The notes under the pieces were generated by a model. That model saw only the letters and a list, made by a program, of their open reading frames with translations, searched no databases and was not told the DNA's origin. The translations under genes were made by a program, and so were the position numbers. From Paractinoplanes ferrugineus (GTDB lineage Bacteria > Actinomycetota > Actinomycetes > Mycobacteriales > Micromonosporaceae), in contig NZ_BOMM01000050.1 in the NCBI RefSeq assembly GCF_016862195.1, positions 124,001-188,000 on the forward strand: a stretch of 64,000 nt of DNA, given 5' to 3'. This document shows, in pieces, positions 40,597 to 48,157 of the stretch. Within the stretch, counting starts at the first letter, position 1. Each line of letters opens with the position of its first letter.

Positions 40597-42473
40597 TGCC
40601 GGGCCTCGGCCGCCGGTACGTCCAGCGCCGGGTTGCGGTCGAAGAAGTTGACCGGCAACAGCTGGAAGCCGGCCTTCTCGACCGGCATGACCGGCCAGTC
40701 CTCGGCGCGCGGGATGTGCGTGACGCCGAGGGTGTGCCACAGCACGACGTCGGTGTCCGCGACCGGCCGGTCGGCGGCCGTCCAGCGGGGCAGGCCGTCG
40801 CCGGACCGGCTCTGGTTGGGGTAGTCGCCGGCCGAGCGCATCTCGTCCGGGCGGTACGGCGTCACCCACATGTTGCGGGTGCCGAACCCGGCCCGCCGGG
40901 CGATCAGCGACGGCGGCTGGGCGAGCATGGTGGCGGAGCTCCAGCCGGGCAGGAATTTGTAGCCGACCGGTACGCCCCACCGGTTGGTCCGGCCCCGGTT
41001 GACCACCGTCCAGTTCCGCGAACTCTGCGTGTTGGTCACCCAGTCCCCGGCGTTCTCCCGGTCGATGACGGTCTTTCGCACGCCGATGGCGTTGCCGTAC
41101 GGGTTCTCCGGGCCGACCGGCACGCTGTACGCGTCGTTCTGGACGACGGTGTTCTCCCAGCCGTCCACCTCCATGTCCAGCCGGAACGAGAACAGGTGCT
41201 GGTGGTAGGTGCCGATCAGGTTCGTCCCGATCGGGGTGCCGTGCGGGGCGGGCCCGCCGTCCTCGACCGCGCGGGTCTGCACGATGCCCAGGAGCTTGAT
41301 CTCCATCTGAATGGAGGCGTCCTGGTAGAAGTACCAGAAGAAGCCGTAGTGGTAGTTGCCCACGGTGGCGATGAAGCTGACGACCAACCGGCGGGACCGG
41401 CGCACGTCGACCTTGCCGGTGACCCAGTCGGTGTGCTTCCAGAGGATCCCGTCATCCTCCTCGTGGATGCAGATCGCGTTCTCGATGGTCACCGGTGAGC
41501 CGTCCTCGCCGGCCAGCACGGCGTCCAGGTAGACGATCTCGCCGAGGCAGTCGCAGCCGAGCCGCAGCGAGTTGGCCAGCTTGCCGAGCCCGTACTCGCC
41601 GACGTCGAACGCGCTGCGCCAGAAGTGCTCGGACGAGGGATCGCCGTAGGGCACGACCATCTCGGCGAGCGAGCCGCGGTGCATGATCGACCGGTACCGG
41701 TCGCCGTCCCGGTACTCGACCGCGTGCAGGACGAGGCCTTCGAGCGGATGCATGCTGATCCGCAGGCGCCACTTCTGCCAGGTGAGCTCGGGACCGTCGA
41801 GCCGGAAACCGACGCCGTGCGGCTGGGTGATCTCCAGCGGCGCGATGTCGTCGCGCATCGGCTGGTTGGCGTCGGCGGTGTAGTTGCACAGATCGGGGTT
41901 CATCGGGCGGACGCCGAAGTCGTGCACCGCGACGACCTCGTGGCTCACCAGGTCGACGACGGCCATGACGCCCTCGATCGGGTGGGCGTAGCCGTTGTCG
42001 TCCGGGAACTCGCGGTAATACGACACCGAGCCGGCCATCCGGCGACCCCGCACCGGCACGTCGGCCATGTTGCCGACGCCCCACGGGTCGATCTGCACCT
42101 TGTCGAGGTCGGTGATGCCGCGCTTGGCGAGCGCCTCGACGTAGCGCGGGTCCCGCTTGATCAGCGCGGGCGCCAGCTCGAACTCCTCGACGAGCACCGG
42201 CGCCGAGCCGTCGGTCACCTCGGCCGACGAAACGATCTTGTCGGAGTCCAGGTCCACGACGACGTCGTAGGTCCGGCCGGTGTCGCGGTCGAGGATCATG
42301 GCCCGGCCACGCCGGGTGACCGCGGTGCCGGCGCGCAGCGCGTACTTGTCCGGTTCGTCGGTGAAGACCGCGCTGAAGCCGGGACGCTCGCCGCCGATCC
42401 GTTCGCTCCGGATCACCGCCGCGACGCGGCGGATCTCGTCCGCGGTCAGAGCATCGAACAGGGGGTTGCGCAT
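40587..42473 (-). CDS. Copper-containing primary amine oxidase
   Basis: This 628-residue protein is homologous along its length to Arthrobacter/Hansenula amine oxidases. It has SLRLGCDCLGEIVYLD, the topaquinone segment TVGNYHYGFFW (precursor Tyr374), copper ligands in TYHQHLFSFRLD and the third ligand in VTHIPRAEDWPVMP. The residue after the quinone Tyr is His375, where Asp or Glu is usual. The ATG has AAAGGA upstream and the longer frame is not needed. The enzyme converts a primary amine, O2 and water to aldehyde, ammonia and H2O2. It heads an operon with aldehyde dehydrogenase, acyl-CoA ligase, CoA transferase and hydratase, a complete side-chain degradation route. Confidence 0.92.
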   Translation of the reverse strand: MRNPLFDALTADEIRRVAAVIRSERIGGERPGFSAVFTDEPDKYALRAGTAVTRRGRAMILDRDTGRTYDVVVDLDSDKIVSSAEVTDGSAPVLVEEFELAPALIKRDPRYVEALAKRGITDLDKVQIDPWGVGNMADVPVRGRRMAGSVSYYREFPDDNGYAHPIEGVMAVVDLVSHEVVAVHDFGVRPMNPDLCNYTADANQPMRDDIAPLEITQPHGVGFRLDGPELTWQKWRLRISMHPLEGLVLHAVEYRDGDRYRSIMHRGSLAEMVVPYGDPSSEHFWRSAFDVGEYGLGKLANSLRLGCDCLGEIVYLDAVLAGEDGSPVTIENAICIHEEDDGILWKHTDWVTGKVDVRRSRRLVVSFIATVGNYHYGFFWYFYQDASIQMEIKLLGIVQTRAVEDGGPAPHGTPIGTNLIGTYHQHLFSFRLDMEVDGWENTVVQNDAYSVPVGPENPYGNAIGVRKTVIDRENAGDWVTNTQSSRNWTVVNRGRTNRWGVPVGYKFLPGWSSATMLAQPPSLIARRAGFGTRNMWVTPYRPDEMRSAGDYPNQSRSGDGLPRWTAADRPVADTDVVLWHTLGVTHIPRAEDWPVMPVEKAGFQLLPVNFFDRNPALDVPAAEARHCH

Positions 42474-42537
42474 AGCGTGGTCCTTTCGCGGGGCGGCCCC
42501 CAGAGAAGCACGCCGTACGGGCACCGATCCCGGCTCC

Positions 42538-42554
42538 GGTCCGCTCAGCGAGCC
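42538..42554. promoter_or_regulatory. Operator copy upstream of the amine-oxidase operon
   Basis: GGTCCGCTCAGCGAGCC differs at two positions from the cluster consensus. It lies 65 bases before the amine-oxidase start, just past the TetR stop codon. Confidence 0.6.
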
Positions 42555-42555
42555 A

Positions 42556-43143
42556 CTACTTACCGGCTCGGGACGCCTCGAGAATCACGCGCAACTTGGC
42601 CAGCGCCTGCTCGGTGCGCGCCGCCGACCCGTACACCAGGTGCTGCAGGACCAAGCCGTCGAGCGCGGCGAACACGAGCGTCGCGAGGGTGTCGTCCGGG
42701 TCGTCGATGCCGACGTTCGCCAGTGTCCCGCCGACCTGGGCGATGTAGTGGTCGTAGAGCTCGGCCACCGGCTCGACCGGGCCGTCGCCACGGGCGGTAC
42801 GCAGCAGGAACTCGTACTGCAGCAGTTGCCGGGCGGGTGCCCCCATGATCGTCTCGACGAGTGTCGAGCCGAACGTCCGCAGGTCGTCGCTGAGCAGATG
42901 GGCCTCGGCCGCGTCGCGGCGAGCCGCGCGCTCGAACGCCTGGGTCAGCATGGCCTCGCGGGTGCCGAAATAGAACCGGACGAGGCTGTGCGACGTGCCG
43001 GCCAGCGCGGCGACCGACCGGTAGGTCACCCTGTCGTGGCCCTCGGTCCCGGCGATGTGGATCGCCGCCTCGAGCAACCGGTCGCGGACGCCGGCCTTGA
43101 CGTCGTCGCCGGTTCCGACGGGTGCGCGGGGCGGGGTGCTCAC
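42556..43143 (-). CDS. TetR-family transcriptional regulator
   Basis: This 195-residue protein has an N-terminal TetR helix-turn-helix (RDRLLEAAIHIAGTEGHDRV, VAALAGTSHSLVRFYFGTRE). An all-helical ligand domain follows with LDGLVLQHLVYGS. It is assigned the GTG of VSTPPRAPVG; the ribosome site is weak. It lies directly upstream of the amine-oxidase operon in the same direction and divergent from IclR regulator 3. It may repress the amine-oxidase operon or itself. The inducer is unknown. Confidence 0.88.
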   Translation of the reverse strand: MSTPPRAPVGTGDDVKAGVRDRLLEAAIHIAGTEGHDRVTYRSVAALAGTSHSLVRFYFGTREAMLTQAFERAARRDAAEAHLLSDDLRTFGSTLVETIMGAPARQLLQYEFLLRTARGDGPVEPVAELYDHYIAQVGGTLANVGIDDPDDTLATLVFAALDGLVLQHLVYGSAARTEQALAKLRVILEASRAGK

Positions 43144-43186
43144 GCGGCCATCATCACATCCGGCTGACCGGCGCGGGCACCGGCGC

Positions 43187-43203
43187 AGTCCGTTCACCGG
43201 TCC
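43187..43203. promoter_or_regulatory. Operator copy between TetR and IclR regulator 3
   Basis: AGTCCGTTCACCGGTCC differs at two positions from the cluster consensus and lies 44 bases upstream of the TetR start. Confidence 0.58.
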
Positions 43204-43288
43204 GCAACCGCTGAACCCCGGGCCGCGGCAGAAGACTCCCAGAATTTACATCTCGCTCTGGACAGCGCCCCGGTCCGCCTCAACAATG

Positions 43289-43312
43289 TGAATTGTCCAG
43301 CTGGACAATTCA
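43289..43312. promoter_or_regulatory. 24-base perfect palindrome at the IclR 3 start
   Basis: The palindrome has half-site TGAATTGTCCAG and ends one base before the AAGGAGG ribosome site region of the IclR gene. It has no spacer and is unlike the GGTCCG consensus. It is probably an autoregulatory site. As RNA it would also form a hairpin next to the ribosome site. A possible extra half-site, CTGGACAGC, lies about 25 bases upstream. Confidence 0.65.
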
Positions 43313-43322
43313 AGGAGGCCCG

Positions 43323-44132
43323 GTGCGGAACATAATCGGACAGCAGGCCGGTGCCGCCGCCGGCGACAGCCACCCGTCGTCCGTCCTGGGCAAGGCGTTT
43401 CTCCTGTTCGGCGCGTTCGACGGCGGGCGCAGCACGCTCGGCCTGACCGACCTGAGCCGACGTGCCGGCATTCCCAAGGCAACCGCCTATCGACTGGCTC
43501 AGGAGTTGGTAAATCTCAATCTCCTCGAGCGAGTGGAAGCCGGTTATCAACTGGGCTGGCGAATGTACGAACTCGGGCAGCTCGTGCCGGGACCGGCCAA
43601 TCTCCGACATGTCGCCCGGCCCGTTCTGACCGATCTGCACTCCGCCACCCGGGCCGTCGTGCACCTGGCGGTCCCGCACGGCCTCGACACGCTCTACCTG
43701 GAACGCCTCGCCGGACGCAGCGACGCCCGCGTCCACGCGACCGTCGGTAACCGGATCCCGATGTGGTGCACCGCGTCGGGCAAGCTGTTCATCGCCTACA
43801 GCGACGACCCCGAGCGCATCCTGTCGGCCCTCGAGCACGACGGCGCACCGCACCGCACCGGCGGCGGCCCCACCGCCGGCCGGCTACGAGCCCAGATCGC
43901 GGCCGTCCGGGACCGGCGCTGGGCCACCGAACAGCAGGAATGCCTCGAGGGCTACAAGTCGTACGCCGTCCCGATCACGTCCGGCGGCCCGCACCAGGTG
44001 GTGGCCGCCGTGTCCGCCACCCTGCCGATCGGCCGCCGCGACGACCAGCAGGTGATCCGCGCACTCTGGACGGCAGCCGCCCTGGTCAGCCGCACCATGG
44101 AGGAGTCGACGCTGGCCACCCTGGCCGGCTGA
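43323..44132 (+). CDS. IclR-family transcriptional regulator 3
   Basis: This 269-residue protein has a winged helix (LTDLSRRAGIPKATAYRLAQ) and an IclR effector domain (GNRIPMWCTASGKLFIAY, ECLEGYKSYAVPI). The GTG start has a strong AAGGAGG five bases upstream. A perfect 24-base palindrome lies against the ribosome site, and a copy of the shared operator lies further upstream near the divergent TetR gene. It marks the right end of the catabolic cluster. Its HTH is close to that of IclR 1, so overlapping DNA specificity is possible. Confidence 0.9.
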   Translation: MRNIIGQQAGAAAGDSHPSSVLGKAFLLFGAFDGGRSTLGLTDLSRRAGIPKATAYRLAQELVNLNLLERVEAGYQLGWRMYELGQLVPGPANLRHVARPVLTDLHSATRAVVHLAVPHGLDTLYLERLAGRSDARVHATVGNRIPMWCTASGKLFIAYSDDPERILSALEHDGAPHRTGGGPTAGRLRAQIAAVRDRRWATEQQECLEGYKSYAVPITSGGPHQVVAAVSATLPIGRRDDQQVIRALWTAAALVSRTMEESTLATLAG

Positions 44133-44189
44133 GCGGTCGTCCGGCGTTCTCCGGCCCGGAGCCCGGACCGACGTGCGAGGCTGATCGCC

Positions 44190-44539
44190 ATGCCGCTCAG
44201 CCTCGGCCTCGCGCTCCTGGTCGGCTGGCTTTCCGGCTGAGCGACCAGGAACCGCCGATAATCCTCGATCGCCGTCCGCGCGACATCGGCGGGAAACTCT
44301 CCCTCGGCGCCGGGCACCCACAAGTGGGTGATCCTCAGCCATCGCCAGCAAGTCCAGGACGACGATGAAGAAAGTGCCGAAGTCGGTGGTCAAGCCGCCG
44401 GCCCGGTTGTAGGAGCCCCTTGTCGTGACGCCAACGACGATTCGGCGAACCGTACGCGCATCCGGGAAATGCGTGTCGCGTCCGGCGACAGGGGCGGACT
44501 GAGCCCGATTGGCTTCCAGGTCGCCGACGGACTCGTGAC
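44190..44539 (-). pseudogene. Frameshifted remnant of an unidentified gene
   Basis: Two reverse-strand frames read on from each other with a one-base shift near 44330. Upstream is GSYNRAGGLTTDFGTFFIVV then LDLLAMAEDH. Downstream is ITHLWVPGAEGEFPADVART then AIEDYRRFLVAQPE. Together they look like the C-terminal half of one protein ending in a helix. No start is seen: the frame begins directly after the NACHT stop with the HESVGDLEA segment shared with position 7750. The family is not recognised. The decay and the shared flank suggest a deletion or exchange scar. Confidence 0.5.
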
Positions 44540-44543
44540 CTAG
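44528..44543. repeat. Second copy of the 16-base post-stop sequence
   Basis: CGGACTCGTGACCTAG is identical to 7752-7767, with the NACHT gene TAG at the same position as the stop of the 129-residue gene there. Confidence 0.6.
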
Positions 44544-46609
44544 GTCGCGTCGACCTGGTGTGCGCCTACCGCCGGGACCGATGTCTGCGGACCTGGATCG
44601 CGGAGGGCGAGCCGGCGCTGCAGGTCGATGTGCCGGAACTGCCATACGGCGCCGACCTGCCGCAGGACGCCCCGGCGATGGGCATCCCGGAGGAACCGCA
44701 CAGCTCGCAGCGGCGCCCGCCGGCGGAGGAACCACCACCAGCGAGCTAGGACGAACCAGCCCCATGCGGCTTTTCCCATCCCCCCGGCGGCCGCCGCGTA
44801 GAAGGCCGCTACCAAGCCCACCAGGATTATCCCAGCCCGGTTGTCGACAAGCAGTGCCCCGGATGCGCCGAACAGCACGGCGGCCAGGAAGCCAAGCCCC
44901 GGGCCGAATATCCAGAAGAGGCGCCGGTCTCGGCCGAGGACCTCGAGCGGGCTGGCCGCCCGCGGAAGCTCGATCGGCTCGCCGCGCGTGCCGACCACGA
45001 TGCCGGACACCACGCCGACCGCCATACCCATCGCGAGGGCCCCGTACGGTGCGATGGGAAACAGCAGGCCGACGACCAGGCTGGAACCCACGACGTAGAG
45101 AAACCGCCGGGTGAAAGCCCGAGTCGACCAGGCGATGCCCTGGACCGGCTGTTGCGAGTCACCGATCAGACCGACGTTGATGCCGCCGATGAAGGCGCCG
45201 AAGAACGCCCGGACTGGATGCGGAACGGCTTGGTCAAAACGCCACCATTCGATGTCCGGGGAACCGGCCATAGTCGTCTCCTGGTAGCGCGCGAGCTGGA
45301 TCAGCCAACGTTCCGCGTCGTCCGGACCTACCCGCAACCATCGCCCCGATCGGGGTCTCGGCCGGTAGGCGGCGCGCACGTACTGGTCGAAGAGGTGCTG
45401 CCGGAGACTTGCCACGTCCGGAAAGGCGGTGCTGTCAAGGAGCTCGGACGGCGCCGGAAGCTGCGCACCCGTGTCACCGTCGCCGGGGTTGTAGATTTGC
45501 CGTGCCATGCCCACCATCAGGGGCGTCCGAAGCGCAACAGCGGCCGTCGAGCCCGCTTCGGCCCGCAGGGCGTCCCGTACCTGGAGCCACATAGCCGCAC
45601 GTTGCGGTCCCTCGGCCGAGCTCTCCAGATAGTCGGTGACGGTGTCAGCGGCCAACGGCACGATCGTCAGCCCCACTGAGCCGGTCAGGGTGATCTCCCG
45701 TTTGCCCGGTCGGCTCGCCTTGCGGTACTCCTCGGTCCGGCACGTGACCACCACCCGCCGCCGCGGTCGTTTCAGATACTGGTTGAGCAGTTTGATCGTG
45801 CTGGACCGCAGACCATCGCCGAGTTCGTCGAGGCCGTCCACGATCGGCAGCAGGAGGCCGGCGTCCAGCAGAACATCAAACCGGCTGCCTCCGCCCACTG
45901 TTCTGATCGACAGGAACGGGTAGTCGCGGTAAAGCCGTTCGCGCATCCAGTCTGCGAAGCTCTGCTCAGCGGGATGCCATCCGGACGCCGTCACAACGAC
46001 CGGAACCGGGTCGTTGTCGCGCCGATCCGCTATCAGGTCGAGTACCAAGCCGAGCATCAGTGTGGTCTTGCCCGATCCCGGCTCGCCGAGCAGCACCAGC
46101 CGGCCGGTGGGGATCTTGCGGTACGACTCGACCAGGGGACGGCCTGGTATGACGAGTTCGGCCGGCGATTTGGCCCAGGTCTGTGCTCCGGAGCGGGATC
46201 CGGGCGCTCGCCCGACCTCGCCGCGCCCGAGGCGGTCCACCACAGTCCAGTCGGGAAAGAGCCGGTGGTCGGCCAATTCCCAGGTCACCGGAAGGGGATA
46301 GGGATCGTTGAGGTCGCGAAACTCCGCTTCCTCGGCCCACTGGCGGCAGACCGCATCCGCGAGCTCTCGCGCCAGCTCGGCGGGTGTGTCCGCCGACGGC
46401 GGTGAACGGCGGTCGGCAACAAGCGTGTAGACGGTCAGCAGCAGAGCCAGGACGTTCAGGAACACCCCGAGCACACTGGCCCACCGGTCCGCGTCCTCCA
46501 GACCCTGGCCCACGAGGAACCGGCCCAGCGCGATGAACCCCAGCCCGGCGAACAGCGACGCGCCGACCCACCACCACACCCTGCCGCGGCGTACGATCAC
46601 GCCCGTCAT
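44540..46609 (-). CDS. Membrane-anchored NACHT-domain NTPase
   Basis: This is a protein of about 690 residues. Two N-terminal membrane helices (WWVGASLFAGLGFIALGRFL, VLGVFLNVLALLLTVYTLVA) are followed by a NACHT NTPase with Walker A GEPGSGKTT and Walker B LLLPIVDGLDEL, then RRRVVVTCRTEEY as sensor. The C-terminal third holds several membrane helices (FFGAFIGGINVGLIG, LVVGLLFPIAPYGALAMG). The start is uncertain: ATG 46609 or an in-frame ATG at 46657. Actinomycetes carry many such proteins, and some NACHT proteins act in phage defence or development. There is no recognisable effector domain here, so the role is unknown. Confidence 0.83.
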   Translation of the reverse strand: MTGVIVRRGRVWWWVGASLFAGLGFIALGRFLVGQGLEDADRWASVLGVFLNVLALLLTVYTLVADRRSPPSADTPAELARELADAVCRQWAEEAEFRDLNDPYPLPVTWELADHRLFPDWTVVDRLGRGEVGRAPGSRSGAQTWAKSPAELVIPGRPLVESYRKIPTGRLVLLGEPGSGKTTLMLGLVLDLIADRRDNDPVPVVVTASGWHPAEQSFADWMRERLYRDYPFLSIRTVGGGSRFDVLLDAGLLLPIVDGLDELGDGLRSSTIKLLNQYLKRPRRRVVVTCRTEEYRKASRPGKREITLTGSVGLTIVPLAADTVTDYLESSAEGPQRAAMWLQVRDALRAEAGSTAAVALRTPLMVGMARQIYNPGDGDTGAQLPAPSELLDSTAFPDVASLRQHLFDQYVRAAYRPRPRSGRWLRVGPDDAERWLIQLARYQETTMAGSPDIEWWRFDQAVPHPVRAFFGAFIGGINVGLIGDSQQPVQGIAWSTRAFTRRFLYVVGSSLVVGLLFPIAPYGALAMGMAVGVVSGIVVGTRGEPIELPRAASPLEVLGRDRRLFWIFGPGLGFLAAVLFGASGALLVDNRAGIILVGLVAAFYAAAAGGMGKAAWGWFVLARWWWFLRRRAPLRAVRFLRDAHRRGVLRQVGAVWQFRHIDLQRRLALRDPGPQTSVPAVGAHQVDAT

Positions 46610-46827
46610 TGTCGACAACGGATGCCGAACAGCTACATCGGTATCCCGGACGGCCATGTCCGTACGTTCGTGCTGTAGCTACCGGAACGCGCTGCTGGAC
46701 CGCCCCGGGAGCCGGATTCCGGCATTTCGCACCATCCGGGCCGGAATCAGTCACCCGTGCTCCGAGTCTCACCGCAAACTTAGGTGGCTGGCAGGAATTT
46801 CCTAGGTTGCGGGGAACTACTGGGTAC

Positions 46828-47556
46828 ATGGCTACCGCGACATCACCCGCTGCCGACCGCATCCGGGACCGTCTCGCCCGCATACTGCCCTCCCCGCGCG
46901 TCACTCCGCTGGCCATCGCCATGCTCGTCGTGCTGCCCGGAGTTGCCGTCACCCTGCGGCTGATGGGCGGTCCGCGCCTTCTCGACGACGCGGTGGCCTG
47001 GGCGTCGACAAACGTGGAGAACCTCGCCAGTCATCCGGTCGCCGCCCTGACGGCCAGCGCCTTCATCGTGCCCAGCGGCCTGTTGCCGGAGTTGCTGCTG
47101 GTGGGCGTCGGCTTCGTGGCTCTGGAACGGGGAATCGGGACGGCACGCACCGCCGCCGTGGCCTTCGGCGGCCACGTCGGCGCGACGCTTCTCACCGTGT
47201 ACGGCGCCGAGTTGTTCACCGATCCGGCCGCCAACCGCTCGGACGTCGGCGTCTCGTACGCCATGTTCGCCGTCCTGGCCGCCGCGGCCGGGCGCCTGTC
47301 CGGCCGTTCCCGGATCGCGGCGTCGACCGTGCTCGGCGCGGCCGTCGGGATCCCGTTCGTCAGCGCCCCGGGCGTGACCACCACGGGTCACGTGCTCGCG
47401 GCGACACTGGGTCCGGTCATCCTGGCCCTACTCCCCCAGCGACGCGCACAACCGGGTCCGGCCGACGGCACGCGGGTGGCCGGGCTCGGCGGGATGCTCA
47501 CCCGATGGCGCCAAGGAGCGCCGGCACTCGGGCGCGGGGCACAAGAGAGCGCCTGA
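46828..47556 (+). CDS. Rhomboid-like membrane protein
   Basis: This 242-residue polytopic protein has about six hydrophobic helices. A possible rhomboid catalytic pair is present: Ser143 in DVGVSYAMF (a GxS motif in a helix) and His188 in TTTGHVLAATLG, with a further His116 in FGGHVGAT. This fits the divergent actinobacterial rhomboid-like family. Activity is not proven because the classic GxSG is GVSY here. It is divergent from the NACHT gene with about 220 bases between the starts. Its tail is short, basic and cytoplasmic. Confidence 0.72.
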   Translation: MATATSPAADRIRDRLARILPSPRVTPLAIAMLVVLPGVAVTLRLMGGPRLLDDAVAWASTNVENLASHPVAALTASAFIVPSGLLPELLLVGVGFVALERGIGTARTAAVAFGGHVGATLLTVYGAELFTDPAANRSDVGVSYAMFAVLAAAAGRLSGRSRIAASTVLGAAVGIPFVSAPGVTTTGHVLAATLGPVILALLPQRRAQPGPADGTRVAGLGGMLTRWRQGAPALGRGAQESA

Positions 47557-48157
47557 CGCGCCGGCGGCAGCAGGTCGCCACCCTGGCCGCGCGCCACCCC
47601 GGCCGGTGGCGGCCGCACCGAGCCCGTTCCACGCGCACGCCTCGCCGTACCGGTGGCCCGGCGACCGGAAGATGTGCAGCGCCGCCCGGCGGTGCCGCAG
47701 ACGGCCGGTCCCCGGATCCGCCGCCACTCTCGGCGCCGACCGGCTCGCCGACAGCGCCGGAGCGCGCCGCGACTTCGACCACCGCGACAAAAACGGGGTG
47801 CGGCATTATCCGAGGCCGCACCTTAAGGGCGCCGGAAGCTCAGATATCGAAAAGATAACGGTGACCGATGACAGTTCGGGACCTTTGATCTATCGCGGCA
47901 TCGATCATTCGTGACGGCCGGGTCACCGCTCGTCAAAATCGGTCTCATCTCGGTAAACGTTGCCGTAAGCCCAGCGTAAGGCCGTCGAGATGGGGGCCGG
48001 AAAGCATTAAGCGTTGCTTAAGCACATTGACTTCTTTCTTTTCGAGAGCCAAGACTGGCACCGCTCGGAAGGCGAGCGAATCATTCACTTCGCGACGGCG
48101 GACGATCGGGTGACAGCCGATAATCAGCGCCGCGAGTCATTGTCGCTAGGAGCACTG
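47557..48157. other. Intergenic region upstream of the M4 protease gene
   Basis: The left part (to about 47800) is GC-rich without a convincing gene. The right part is less GC-rich and holds the likely promoter and a long leader of the protease gene. It includes the stem TTAAGC-GTT-GCTTAA at 48007-48021 and a repeated GTAAG motif around 47960-47985. The frame open from 48014 is in phase with the protease but is probably leader. Confidence 0.5.

Noticed and set aside
43157..43173. ATCCGGCTGACCGGCGC as another cluster operator
   Set aside because: The two half-sites are one base out of register with the consensus.
44190..44240. 16-codon plus-strand frame MPLSLGLALLVGWLSG
   Set aside because: Hydrophobic and tidy, but it has no ribosome site and lies over the reverse-strand relic; too short to support.
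44540..46609. NACHT protein as part of a known phage-defence system
   Set aside because: No effector, sensor or partner gene of a described system is adjacent; the NACHT fold alone is not enough.
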